Shown here: in pieces, positions 1-12,331 of the stretch
How the letters are laid out: each line of letters opens with the position of its first letter
How positions within the stretch are numbered: the stretch's first letter is position 1
Origin: Paramacrobiotus metropolitanus
Taxonomy: Eukaryota; Tardigrada; Eutardigrada; Parachela; Macrobiotidae
Reading direction: 5' to 3'
NCBI RefSeq assembly: GCF_019649055.1
Contig: NW_026570268.1
Coordinates: 682,001-746,000 of the forward strand
DNA length: 64,000 bases
Notes under the pieces: model-generated
What the model was told of the DNA's origin: nothing
The model's database searches: none
What the model saw: only the letters and a program-made list of their open reading frames with translations
Position numbers and translations under genes: made by a program

Positions 1-3000
1 AAAGAGTCGCGCCAGCGCGGACGTGTCGGTGTTGGGTAAGACAAAGGTCACATGTGCCGCGTGCGACCGCCCCGGTGCCGCCTCCGCTACAAACTCCCGC
101 ACGACCTGTGTCAGCGCCGCTTCATCGGCTTCATCGGCGTCCTTGTCAAGGAGCACCGTGAGGTGGTATCCCTGTCCGAAGCGCTTCTTCAGGAACCAGG
201 ACGTGCCGGCACAGCACAACCGTCCGCGGCGCATAATCAGCTTCCGGTCCGCCAGGATATCGGCCTCCTCCATGGACTGCGTGGTCAGAATGATGGCGCG
301 GTCGGTCCGCATCCCGCGCAGCATCTCCCATATCAGCCGCTGCGAGTACGGGTCGATGCCGGACGTCGGTTCGTCCAGCACCAGTAAGCGGGGATCGCCG
401 ATGGCCGCCACCGCTAAACATAAGCGCCGCTGCTGGCCGCCGCTTAGTCGCTGCGCCGGCTGTGTCGCATGCGCGTCCAGCCCGGTTTCCTTCAAGACCC
501 GCCGGCATTTCTCCGCAACGACCTCGTTCGAATAACCCTTAAGTCGGGCGTAGAACTGCAGGTGCTCTTGCACTGTCAGCGTGTCGAAGAGCACGCCGTT
601 GCTCTGCGGGCACACGCCCATCGTACGCCTTAGCTGGCGCAACTGCAGCGGATCGCTGACGTTCTTCCCGTAGACGAGAATCGTCCCAGAAGTGAGCGCG
701 GTCAGATCGGTGAGCATGTTGATGAGGGTGCTCTTGCCGGCGCCGTTATGGCCGAGGATCGCCAGGATTTCGCCCTCGTACGCTTCGTAGGTAAAGCTGT
801 CCACCGCGGCTACCGGATGACCTTTCGGTTGCGCGTACACTTTACGGACATCATCGAAAATCACTGCGGTTGTTTCTCGCAGTTTGTCCGAAGGAATTTC
901 CACGTCGCCGGTATCGAAAAGCCGCCGGATGTTGGCATCGTAGCTGGCCGGGGTAAAGGATTCCGTTTGTTTAACAGGACACCAATAGGAAGGTGACAGG
1001 AAGAACCACGGCAACAACTTGGCAGTATCATCACCTGTCAAAGAAGGGTAATGTTTTGATGTAACGTAACACCGAAAAATTAACTTAAAATTTATTTACA
1101 CACTGGGGAAGACCTTGGCAAGATAGACTGCCAGGAGACTGTACACTCCGAGATCAACCAACAGCATGATGAGGGCAAATCCGAAGGAGAACGGCGCTGC
1201 CGACCCGCTACCGTCAGCATCCATGGCGTTCTCGAAAGAGATTCCCCAACCGGAAGCCTCCGCCTTCGCAACCTACAACTACCCATGCTCGCCACATTTA
1301 CATGTTAAATGAACCAGTGAACTAATTTTACCCGTGATAAGGTCATGAAGAAAGCCGCCGGCGAAAGGATCGCCATGCCCCACTTCCCGGCTTCCGCCAT
1401 CATGGGCGCAAACACTTCGGCCAGGTAGAGAAACCCGAAGATCTCCATCAAGGCAAAGGTCATCAGCCCGGCAATCAACGGTCGTTGGACGAGTGGTAAA
1501 ATGCAGAAACCGAGCGCGATGACGCTGAGCCCAAAGAGCATGCAGTCGAGCAACAGCAGCAGGAAGCTGCTCCGGGGCCAGATGGACAAGTAGCGCGCCA
1601 GGAGCAGTGCCGACACGGAGGCCAGCAGCATGATCCCGGCGTAGATCAGCAGCCAGCTCAACCAGTACACGGAGCCGCGCAGGCCCATCAGGCGCATGCT
1701 GTGGATGTGCTGGCGCTGCTTCTCCGTCACCACGCCGATCACCAAGAAGATCACGTAGAAGCCCAGTAGGTTGGCTAGGTATTGCGCCGGGATGCCGGCT
1801 AGCTGGGCGTCGCCGCGTAGCACCGTGGTCGCCTCCGTCGGCATCAGTTTTGTCGTCAGGTGCAACGGGGTGAGGCCGGCCAGGGTGCCGTTGCTCTTCC
1901 ACTACAAATATTAATCTTTATTAATAACCTTTATTATTAACAATTAATAACCTTATATTAACCTTTATTATCAACAAACGACCTTAATCTAACGACTTTA
2001 TATACTTATTTGAAGACCTACTGTTTCATGCAAACAATATATATTTGTTATATATGTCACGCTGTATAATGGGGTTTGCATAATTATCGTATGATGACCT
2101 TTTATTTCATATATACCATTACATACATGTATACTTATATGTATATATGGCTTTACAAATGAAATTATAGAATGACCTTTACTTTCTGTAGAATGAAAAA
2201 TTTAATCAAAATTAAAAAGATTTTGTAAAGGCGGCCATTACAATTGTGTAAGCGGTGGAGATGAGATTCTGCAGAGCAGTAAATCCTGCCAACGCATAGG
2301 AATTGGCCGGGCACATGTTGGGATGATCGGTGGTGGTGGTGTTGTACGGTCGGCAAGATGCTGTTAATCAACGAAACGATCAGTGTGAGTAGAATTCGCA
2401 GCTGGTGTCAAACTTCATCCAAGGCTAAATATGACCACGAGTCCGAAAGCACCAAGAAAGGTGGAGTGTTGTTGCGCTTACCAAGGCCGTAGCGGAAGAA
2501 GGGGCGAGACGTAGGCGGTAACCACTGATTGGGGAAGCGCAGGGAATAATTCAAGGAGCGGAAGGTGGCGTCGTGGAAAACGAGCCCGATGGCCGGGAAG
2601 GTGTCGTTGAGGTAGATGCTGTCGACGTCCTCCTCGGAGGGGAAGGCGGCCGTGTACAGGGCGTTGGAGGTGTTGAGCCGGTTCCACCAGACGCTGGTGT
2701 AGTTGAGGATGAAGGCGGCGGCGGGATTGTCCGGTGTGTAGCCGACGGCGTAGAAGCTGCCGTACTCGCGGAAGGGAACGCCCGGGTACGGCAGCGGCTC
2801 CTCCACGAATTCGGGGACTGCCGGGAAGGCCTCGTTGCGCGCGGACATCAGGCAGCCCAGGAAGATGAACTCGATCAGGAAGAATGTCGGCACCACGAGC
2901 TCCTGCACAAGCACGCGTATAATAGTCAAGTATCAATGCCTCGTATCTAACATATACACGAGCATGAAGGCCAGACATACATATATGATATGCAAATGTT

Positions 3001-3149
3001 ATTATGTATAAAATATATGAGTATATATACGCGTACAAAACAGGCCACCCTTGGGCGACAGTTACCAGGATGGCCAGTTTGGTGGATCGGCGCTTCAGGA
3101 GGAGATTCCGGCGGATCATGAGCAACAACTGGGAAAAGTACGCTGACAT
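1..3149 (-). CDS. ABCA-type ABC transporter, N-terminal half (runs off the window)
   Basis: ABCA-family full transporters move lipids across membranes using ATP. Six exons are visible: 3149-3066, 2902-2482, 2360-2242, 1901-1332, 1272-1104 and 1034-1. The start is MSAYFSQLLLMIRRNLLLKR, the usual short cytoplasmic N-terminus before TM1. Then come a large extracellular loop, a multi-TM block (exon 4) and a linker with LLPWFFLSPSYW, typical of ABCA. NBD1 has Walker A GHNGAGKST, Q-loop GVCPQSNGVLFD, signature LSGGQQRR and Walker B LLVLDEPTSGID. Phases match at every junction; the junction after 1104 uses a GTGTGT donor. The switch histidine of the H-loop reads Gln (LTTQSMEEAD). The remaining NBD1 edge, TMD2 and NBD2 lie beyond base 1. 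Family assignment is firm; subfamily and substrate are not visible. Confidence 0.9.
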
Positions 3150-4218
3150 CCTCGACGATGTATCTACTCGAAGGGAAGACTATCAAGGTATCTTTCTTGT
3201 TGGACCTGTACAACCTCCGCAGCGGCGGAAGTGCGGTCTGAAGGACTTTCGGATGGATACGAGCGCCTACCTGTTTCGCACTTCACATCGGCCGCCATTG
3301 CTTCAGGATTTGAAAAAACGGAAATTAACGAACGCTCTGCAACTGCGCCGGGAGCTCTACAGCAGTTGTTCAAAGCTGCATGCTGATTGTAGCGAACGTC
3401 CTCCACGTGCCGAATAGGCTGGTGTAGCTGCGCACTTGCGAGCCGCTTCTGTTCGCGCTACCGGCTCATTGAAAGTGGACCAATGCAATAATGGACGGTC
3501 GCCGGCAGATGCATACTCACAACCGGCACAGATGTTTAATTTGCAGATTGAACCGCGGCGGAAAAATCTGTCGCAGAAATCTGCGTGATTACTAACAAAT
3601 ATACAAGCGCGGCCGCCGGCTGCTCTTCATCCGCTTACTGATTTATCTGCAAATGCGGCAACCGCCATGAAATTGCCGCAGTTAGTACTCTTAATATTCG
3701 CTGCGCTGATGATAATTGTACAATATCCATGTACAGTACTTACTATGGTATTTATTAGCACAAGCCAGTAGGAAACAGCAAGATCAACGGACACTGATGT
3801 ACCGGTACATTTCAATTTTATTGGGCAAAGGCCATCAATGTTACAAAAGTGCATTCGCGTAATACTACTTAAAATGATACAAATTTAAACTGGTACATTG
3901 ATCATGTGCCAATGCGGTGTCGCCTACGGTGCAAGACGCTGTCGCACGGCAAAAGATTGCCGGTTTTCGACGGAGGTGAAGATAATTACATGACGCAAAA
4001 AAAATAAATTTGGCCAGAAATATCACACGTAGCTATATGTTCTTATTTTGCATTCGGAAGAAGCCATACAACAGAAATTCCCGTAACTATAGCAAATACG
4101 TAGTTACCGGCATGGACAATACAGTGCCGCCGCGTGAAAGTAGGCAGCAAGTCACACAAGATGTTGTTTTGTCAAAGAAAAGTAATCTCTTAAAAATTAA
4201 TAAAGCACTAAGCATCCA
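3150..4218. other. Intergenic spacer between transporter start and P450 3' end
   Basis: No convincing gene. Short open frames occur on both strands, but none has a domain, signal peptide or splice-consistent continuation. It should hold the transporter's promoter (leftward transcription from about 3200) and the 3' UTR of the first P450; no clear TATA box or poly(A) signal was assigned. Confidence 0.5.
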
Positions 4219-7200
4219 TCACTGTCTTCTTTCCAGTTTAATCCATGTGCCGGCTTTGGGAGTGAGAAAGCCAAAGTCGCGAATCTGCATCGGAACCTGT
4301 AACACCACTCGACATTAAATGAATTTCTCCATGCGCAAGGTGTCGCCATCCTGACCTTTGTGCGCTGGCTGCGCACGAAGCGGAATTGCTGCAGCACCCG
4401 CACCATGACGTACTTTATCTCGAAGTAGGCGAACCCTGCAATAAGGCGCAAGCTCCCTTAACGCATTCAGCCGCATTAGGTGCTACGTAAATCGGCGCAT
4501 ACTCATCCCGAGGCAATGCCGGGGTCCCTGGCCGAAGCTCAGAAAGGTACAGCGCTGGATACGCTGTTTATTATCCTTGGAGAATCTGCAAAACCAAAGG
4601 TTTCACTAAAGGTCACCGGTTATATTACTAAGCACCTGTCAGGGTCAAAGATCTCCGGGTCGGGGAAATAGTCCGGGTCGCGGTTGATGGCGTAGATGGG
4701 GACGGCGAAGACGGTGCCCTGGTCGTACTTGACCCCGCCGTAGTACCAGTCCTCGCTGCACTGCCGCTCGGTGCGGGTAACAGAGGGGAACAGGCGCAGC
4801 GTCTCGTTGACGCAGGCGTCCAGGTAGCCCATCTGCGCCAGCTGCTCCATGCTCGCCTCACCCCCGGCCGGCAGCACGCGCCGGATCTCGGCATGCAGCC
4901 GCTCTTGCACCGCGGGGTGCAGCGCCAACACGTACGCCATACAGCTCAACGCGATGGCCGTCGTCTCGTAGCCGGACACGAAGATAATGACGGACTGTGC
5001 CACGATTTCCTGCAGCAGCATAATTCGTTGTTTACTTTTAGTACCGTTAACTACGGTGGGCGTACATCCAGAGTTAAGGAGCGACGGGACGATGACCCGG
5101 CTGCTCGTTCGGCTAAACCATCCATCTTCAAGACGTCAGATAAAACGTCGGCGCTGACGGACGCCAGCTGCTCGGCGTCCACCGGCACCGGCCCTGGCTG
5201 CTCGGCGGCTGACGCCTTAGACTGAAGGGCCCAGCGTTCCTTCTGGTCCAGGTGCTGCAGCATCAGCTGGACAAAGTCTTTTCGAGTCTGAAAAATCAAC
5301 CGATGGCACTTGATCAACCAGCCGGTGGGCAAACTAGCGCCTCCGCTTACTTGCTGGTTTCGCACTCGCATGCGGATAATCTTGGTCGTGCTGTTGATAA
5401 AGAATTCTACCGGCTCCTTCTGCAGGAAGCGCAGGCCCAGGCGTTTCCAGAGGGGAATCAAATTGGGGAAGAGGACTGCAGAAACGCAAGAAACAACATT
5501 AAGGTCACCAGCGTAAATCGGTATAATTAGGAATGACCTTTAGACGTACAAGCTATAAAGAGAAAAGGATTGCGGAGGGAGATGTAGTTGAAGAGGTTCT
5601 TGGCGTGCCGCAGGAAGAGGTTGTCGGGATCGCGTTGGCAGTCGATGCGGGCGCCGAAGAAGCTGCTGGCCACCACGTCCAGCGTCAGCCGGCCGAATAA
5701 CCTGCCGGCGCCCAGAAACACACACATTTAACGAGTCTTTTACACTGCTGAATTAGTGCGAGCGTTGGCTAACTATATATACTCTTTGGCGTCGAATTCT
5801 TCCTGCGTGTCGGCCAAGTGCGCCATCTTGTCCAGCGTTTGACTGCAGCACTCGTTCAGCAAGCCGCTCATCTGCACAATGAAACGGCGCGCATTGTTAT
5901 ACGCTGCGCGGTAATGGTAAGCGCCCTCCGCGGGGAGGACGACGGCAAACGCACCTGGCGCAGTTTTGCCGCGGTAAAAGCCGGCTGCAGAATCCCGCGC
6001 ATCTCCTACAGACATCGCGCTATTTTAGCCGGTCGCCGCTACGGCCACCAAGTGGCCGCTGTTAGATATGACAAGGGCTACGTATATATGATAAAACTGA
6101 TGACCTTTTTGATATACCTTCCACTCGTGATCGCGCAAGAAGTTGACGGCCATGGACATAATCGGCCCATGTAGATCGAACTCCTAGAGCAGAGAAACAC
6201 GTTCGCCTGATTACGGTGTACACTGTATTGATGGCGTACCCGGCGGTTGTGGAAGATGCTAAAATCGGTGATGAAAATCTGCTGCAGCATTTCTGTAATA
6301 GACCATCAAGGACGGTCAACTGTTATCATGACATGTGCCAGCTGTACAATACACTGTTTTGCAGTAGAGCGCGCAGAGCATTTCCTACCGTTATCCGACG
6401 TGACCAATACCGGGGTGGGTCCGTCGAAGTACCTACGACAACACAACGAACAATTTGTGGTGCGCGTAGAATGTAGCCCCGTCCAGATTGTTTACCCAAA
6501 CAGCCGGCCGTATCGGGCCAGATTGCGCGCGTCGAACTGGCTCAGTCCCAACTACATATACACGAAGGAAAAATCAAGCGTGTTGCATTTACTCATGGTC
6601 AGTGGCGGAAAAACATAAGAAAACATCAGAATATATAAAATTAGAAGTATAAGAAACATGATGCACAGATGCAGTATATGTCACTATATATGTGTACTAC
6701 GGTATAATACTATTGTACATACATAATATATATATGTACCACAACTGGGCAACGTTATTCATGTCCATCGCGACAAAATCAGTCATGACTAACATCACTA
6801 CGGTCGGCACTGCACAATCAAGAATTAAAAAAAACCCAACCCAAATCACTATTATCAACAACTTTATTCTTGCCCGGTAAAGTTCCTACAACGGCAGTGA
6901 CAGTACACAATACATATCCTGATACAGGTACCGCGGTACGCACCCTGACCATGTCGGCAAAAAAGCCCAGCTGCGGGAAGAGCGGCGGCGCGGGGATGCC
7001 CTTGGCCAGCCAGTAGCGCCGTTTCCAGCGGAAGTCACGGCTGTCGGCACGCGCGGGTGTTGATTAGGCAGCGTGTATGTACTCAAGAGACATATATTAC
7101 GACGAAGACATTCACCGTCACTTACTACAGGTAACTAGCCAGAGCGCCGACGACCAACAGCGGCCAGGACGCCGCGCAGCGCGCCGCCAGGATGCCGATC

Positions 7201-7244
7201 CAGACGTGCCAATGCAGCGGAGGACACTGTAAGAAGGGGTACAT
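4219..7244 (-). CDS. Cytochrome P450, clan 3 (CYP3-like), copy 1
   Basis: Haem-thiolate monooxygenase expected in the ER membrane, oxidising lipophilic substrates; the substrate cannot be read from sequence. Fifteen exons give 562 aa: 7244-7126, 7040-6944, 6551-6496, 6432-6389, 6292-6240, 6183-6118, 6005-5955, 5871-5783, 5701-5550, 5475-5351, 5287-5066, 5009-4636, 4585-4503, 4435-4356 and 4296-4219. The N-terminal exon encodes a hydrophobic anchor, followed by a Pro-rich hinge (GIPAPPLFP). Landmarks are DHEWKEMR, the helix-C-like [29 protein letters not shown]-helix GYETTA, ExxR as ETLR, FDPDRF and the Cys-ligand loop [10 protein letters not shown]. The F-G linker (exon 11) is longer than usual, which explains the length. 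Exons 7 and 8 and both introns next to exon 8 lie in a block identical to the neighbouring copy. No inactivating change was seen. Confidence 0.93.
5712..6014. repeat. P450 copy 1 side of a 303-bp identical duplicated block
   Basis: Base-for-base identical to 9844-10146. It starts in the intron next to exon 9, covers exon 8, the intron between exons 7 and 8, and exon 7, and stops just upstream of exon 7. The first differing base is 5711 (C against T) on one side and 6015 (T against G) on the other. Flanking exons differ at many positions, so this is best read as a gene-conversion tract. Confidence 0.9.
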
Positions 7245-7887
7245 GATAGACACAGGTATTACACAGGGGAACAACGCAGCGTCCACAGCTCCCTTAATTT
7301 CAGTACGTACGCGCAGTAATTTATTAAGAAATAATTTATTCAGTCTTTTTCAGTTGGCTGACATTTGCTGCCATGTGTATTTGTTTCCTGTTCTCGGTTT
7401 TTCTCTGATTGACTGCTGTTTGTGTTTCTCTACTTCCGCTATGCCGTTACCCATGACAATACGCAGTGGAAAGTATTGCCGCTGCATTGTTCATGAGCCG
7501 AGTGACAGGTGGAATTATCGGGCCGGCGATGTGACCGCTTTACTGCAGCCAACGGCTACTTACTTGCCACCGTTAGCGCCGCTATTTGATACTGTACTAT
7601 GCTGCTTATTATTCTAGTAATAATCTTGCATACTCGCTTTCTATCGTAAATTACCTCATACTTCATTGTCTCTTTTAGACAAGTTTAACAGATGTTTAGC
7701 TTCCTTTGCCTTTTATTGCGATTTGCGTTTAACATCTTAGCGACGAACAAAATAACAAGAGTTCACAACTTTAAACCAAATTACAACAGCGACGAAGTAA
7801 ATGAATTTTTTAGAAAGTGAAACATATGCGAGAACTATGTACAGAGTACGGTAAAAGATCTATTGCTTTGTATTGAATAAATCGACA
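7245..7887. other. Spacer between the two P450 genes
   Basis: About 640 bp between the start of copy 1 and the stop of copy 2. It must contain the promoter of copy 1 and the 3' UTR of copy 2. The open frame at 7192-7617 on the + strand begins antisense to exon 1 and shows no domain, so it was not called. No element was recognised. Confidence 0.5.
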
Positions 7888-8648
7888 TCAATGCCTCCTT
7901 TCCAGTTTGATCCATACGCCGTCTTTAAGTGTGAGAAAACCGAAATCTCGCAGCGGCAGCGGTACCTACATAATAACGACCTTACAGAAATCTGCAACGC
8001 TACACTGCCCAGGATGCTGTGCTGACCTTTGTGCGCCGGCTCCGCACGAAACGGAAATGCTGTAGTATCCGCGTCATGGCGTACTTGATCTCGAAGTAGG
8101 CGAATCCTGCAATAACACACCCAGCGTCAGAAAACATTGTGCCTGCCCATCAATAGCCTGCGGAAGCGTACCCATGCCAATGCAATGCCGCGGACCCTGG
8201 CCGAAGCTGAGGAACGTATACGGCTGGATGTGTTCTTTGTTCTGCTTATAGAACCTGTAACATAAATTTTATTGGCAATAGCCACCCAGTTAACAAAAGT
8301 CGCAGGCGCTGGTATACTACTTGACAGTTACATTTACAAAACAACCAAAGTCTCTGTCTTGTCTCGGGTTAAGGCGATATACTGGTTTTGCTTCATTCCC
8401 AGAGAAGTTACAATAACTACATTTCCTAGAATAGAAAAAAATGTAACGTAACGTGCTTATATATATTTGCTGTAGGATATATATGCGGTTTTCTATCCTT
8501 TGGCAAGGGAAACGCTGGGTGTTTTCGGTCTGGTTTCAAAACTGGCACATTTTATGGTTGGCAAGATTCGGGATTTAACCGGAGAAGCGCGTTCCATTGC
8601 TTTTCTCAAGCAGCGGTTTAGTCTTACTTTTTTACAGGAAATGTTAAT

Positions 8649-8700
<52 letters not shown>

Positions 8701-11190
8701 TTTAAAATAATTGTATTCAACAGAATTATACCGTATCAGCATTCAGCAGTAAAAGAACCGTGAGCAAGTATCACCTGTCCGGGTCGAATTTCTCGGGATC
8801 GGGGAAGTAGGCGGGGTCATGGTGGATGGCGTAGACGGGAACGGCAAAGATGGTGCCCTTTTCGTACTTGACGCCGTCGTAGTACCAGTCCTCACTGCAC
8901 TGCCGCTCGGTGCGGGTGACGGGCGGGAACAAGCGCAGGGTCTCGTTGACGCAGGCGTCCAGGTAGTCCATCTGCGCCAGCTGCTCCATGCTCGCCTCAC
9001 CACCCTCCGCCAGCACGCGCCGGATCTCGGCGTGCAGCCGCTCCTGCACCAACGGGTGCAGCGCCAACACGTACGCCATGCAGCTTAAAGTGATGGCCGT
9101 CGTTTCGTAGCCGCCAATGAAGATGATGATGGACTGCGCCATCATCTCCTGCAAAAACGTTTTCTCCTGGCGTTATGCCGGTTTCTTGTTAGTTTCTTCC
9201 TGTACTTCTAGGGTTATGGCCCGGCGCGACGATAGCCCGGATGCCCTGTCGGCTGCTTCATCCATCTTCAAGGCGTCCGCTGAAACGTCGGCGCCGGTTG
9301 GCTGCTCCACGTCGACCGGAAGTTTCCGCGATTGCTCGACGGGCGTTGCCGGTTGCCCTGTGCGGTCCGGCTTTTCCAGATGCTGCATCATCATTTGGAT
9401 GAAATCTCGCCGTGTCTGGAGTAAGCGCTTTATTAGGCCACGCGGGAAACCATCAACATGAAAAGCCGCTTACATCTTGCTGATCTCCTCGTAGTCTGAC
9501 GATCCTTTCCACACTTTTAGCAAAGTATTGCACCGACTCCTTATTGAGAAACTGTATTCCTAGTCGCTTCCAGAGGGGCACCAGTTGGGGGAACAGAACT
9601 ATAAACATCCAGAACTATATATGTACGTACAACATTAAATGAACATTAGCTTATTCAGCAGTTGATTAACTGGACACATACAGGCGGCGAAGATCAACGG
9701 ATTGCGGAGGGATACGAAGACGAAGAGGCTCTTGGCGTGCCGCAGGAAGGGATTATCGGGATCGCGTTGGCAGTCGATGCGGGCGCCGAAGAAGCTGCTG
9801 GCCACCACGTCCAACGTCAGCCGGCCGAATAACCTGCCGGCGTCCAGAAACACACACATTTAACGAGTCTTTTACACTGCTGAATTAGTGCGAGCGTTGG
9901 CTAACTATATATACTCTTTGGCGTCGAATTCTTCCTGCGTGTCGGCCAAGTGCGCCATCTTGTCCAGCGTTTGACTGCAGCACTCGTTCAGCAAGCCGCT
10001 CATCTGCACAATGAAACGGCGCGCATTGTTATACGCTGCGCGGTAATGGTAAGCGCCCTCCGCGGGGAGGACGACGGCAAACGCACCTGGCGCAGTTTTG
10101 CCGCGGTAAAAGCCGGCTGCAGAATCCCGCGCATCTCCTACAGACAGGCCCCTCATAGCTGCCGGTGCAGTATATGCAGCTGTCAGTATCTTACCTTCCA
10201 CTCGTGACCTCGCAGGAAGAGGATGGCTTTGGAGATCAAGGGTCCCTGCAGGTCGAATTCCTATGCGCAAAGCACAACGATCAGTACATGGCGCCAGTTA
10301 GTAAAGGTCATTTTCCCCAGGCCTGTACCTACCCGCCGGCTGAGGAAGAGGTTAAAGTCTTTGACGAACATCTGCCGGATCATTTCTGCAATGGAACCGG
10401 CATCAGGTACGTGAGCCAGCCGACAACATTTTACGCAAGCTGGCGGCGCTTGTTACTGTTGCGTACCGTTATCCGATGTAACCAGCACCGGGACCGGGCC
10501 GTCGAAATACCTAGGATGACCGGCACAGGGTTAGTGCGGTGTAGCGGCGGCAACGCGCAGCTTCGGGGCTTACCCAAACTGCCGGCCGTATCGAGTCAAA
10601 TTCCGCGCGTCAAAACGGTTCAGTCCCAGCTGCAAATGTAAAAGAGGAAAGGATACCTCTATACGCATAAACGCTTATAATTATCCGCATAAACGTATAT
10701 GCATGTACGAGCTGGATGGTAAATTTCTTGCGTAGAAATACAGGTAGTACCGGTACATATGCGATGCTGGCGCTTAGAAAGCAGCCACTGCACTACGACT
10801 CTAACCATGTAAATTTAATTCGAAAATGGTTTTAATAGGCAAGAGCCTACGATGAAGTATGTATTTAATGATAAAATAAATCACCGGGATTTTCTAGTAC
10901 CTCGTACGCACCCTTAACATGTCGACAAAGAAGCCGAACAGCGGGAAGAGCGGCGGCGTGGGGATCCCCTTGTCCAGCCAGTAGCGCCGCTTCCAGCGGA
11001 AGTCGCGGCTGTCCGGCATGCATTATACAGTAGGTCATTGCGTCAGCGCAGCAGAACAAGAAGCGGACACTTACTACAAGTAGCCGGCTAGCGCCATGAC
11101 GACGAGCAGCGGCCAGCACACCCACAACTGCTCCGCCAGGATGCCGAGCCAGGCGTGCAGCGGCGGGACGTGTACGAAGGTGTACGTCAT
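7888..11190 (-). CDS. Cytochrome P450, clan 3 (CYP3-like), copy 2
   Basis: Tandem paralogue of the downstream P450, same orientation and exon plan. Exon 1 (11190 to about 11072) starts [20 protein letters not shown] and ends with the same Y-codon split. Exon 2 gives [19 protein letters not shown]. Later exons carry [19 protein letters not shown], the shared [10 protein letters not shown] and [19 protein letters not shown] exons, and [13 protein letters not shown]. Catalytic landmarks are GYETTA, ETLR, FDPDR and [10 protein letters not shown], and the protein ends KLERRH. No frameshift or stop was found, so the copy looks functional. Coding divergence outside the 303-bp block is moderate; inside the block there is none, including intron sequence. 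The intron at about 8493-8765 contains a long (TA)n tract. Substrate unknown. Confidence 0.92.
8651..8698. repeat. (TA)n microsatellite
   Basis: Uninterrupted TA dinucleotides, about 24 units, inside an intron of P450 copy 2. Confidence 0.95.
9844..10146. repeat. P450 copy 2 side of a 303-bp identical duplicated block
   Basis: Partner of 5712-6014. Intron and exon sequence are both identical, while homologous introns elsewhere in the two genes are unalignable by eye. This points to a recent non-reciprocal exchange rather than selection on the protein. Confidence 0.9.
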
Positions 11191-12269
11191 GATAGATCGG
11201 ATTATACGACGTGTCCGCACGCAGCGTCCTTCACGCGGCACTGACTGGATACTGGAAATTGCCTTCGTTACCCAATTTTTAGTGACTGTTATTAATGTTT
11301 CCTGTTACAATCATTTCCCGCTTTAAAATTACTTGAAGAATAAATTCAGCAGCGAAAGAAGTGCTGTGGTGTAGACGTGTGACAGATATGTTATTGTGCA
11401 GATAATTATTTTAGCGACCGGCGGAAGTGACCGGTTTGCAGCAGCCAACGGCTACCGTGATAGTTACAAGCGCGCTGTTAAAAGTGCAGCTTTTGCTGCT
11501 GGCAGGTATCTGCTCGTACAGAATTCGAATGTGTATACGACTGATTTTAATTCATAGCCAGTCCACTTCAGTGTCTATTAATGTTCACTTCTGATTATTG
11601 TGTTGTTTATCACAATTAATTTAGTGACGCTGTCAACAGTACGCAGGCTAAATAAGGCAATAGTATATAAACTAATTATTGTGCTTCCCTGTCATAAATC
11701 AGCGCATTTCGTCCTGGCAGAATCTGATTGATTTAATCAACACAATTTCGGTGCGATATAGAAAGGGAACGAATACCGAATTCATACAATTAATGCAGTT
11801 TGTGGGCAGTTAAACAGCGCGGTTAACCAGCGATTGATGCTACGTACCAAGAATAAACCCCAAAAAAGCATAAAACTTCTGAATTAACCAAAAAAAATTT
11901 CCAGTAGGAATTTCCAAAAAATTTTGGGTGCTGCAGTGCGATATTAATACGTAACAATATAACGAACCGTTCCTCAAACCGTTCCTGAAACACTAAACAG
12001 TAAACATCATTAAACACTACAACTAATAAACATAATGAACATTGGTCTCGACATTAATAAACAACATGATAATAAACATAATCCGCCATCATGTCTCTGC
12101 AAGTCACATCCCAAACTTAAAACTAAAAGGATATTTCCAACGTGTCGCTCCATCGGGACGCTTTCCGTTCTCTCGCACCAACCCACTGACTCCATACCGG
12201 CATCATTGCACAGCGCTCGCAATATGATATCGTTAATGCCGCTCGTGTATAAATCATCATGATTATTCA

Positions 12270-12331
12270 GTTGCAAAGTGATATCCGGGCGAGGGGATTT
12301 CTATCCACGCCCCGATATTGTACTTTGCAAC
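12270..12331. ncRNA. Pre-miRNA-like hairpin (candidate)
   Basis: Arms starting GTTGCAAAGT and ending ACTTTGCAAC pair over about 22 positions. There is one small asymmetric internal loop, then ATATC pairing and a GGGCG/CGCCC stem, with a terminal loop of about 16 nt. Size and shape resemble an animal microRNA precursor, and it could be expressed from either strand. Chance imperfect palindromes are common, so this is a candidate only. Confidence 0.3.

Noticed and set aside
3004-3417. 137-codon + strand frame over the transporter start
   Set aside because: Antisense to ABCA exon 1, which has a better protein and splice context.
5773-6015. Continuous open frame starting [17 protein letters not shown] as one P450 exon
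   Set aside because: The P450 frame is instead two exons (6005-5955 and 5871-5783) giving [10 protein letters not shown] and MSGLLNECC; the continuous frame matches no P450 region and also runs through the intron.
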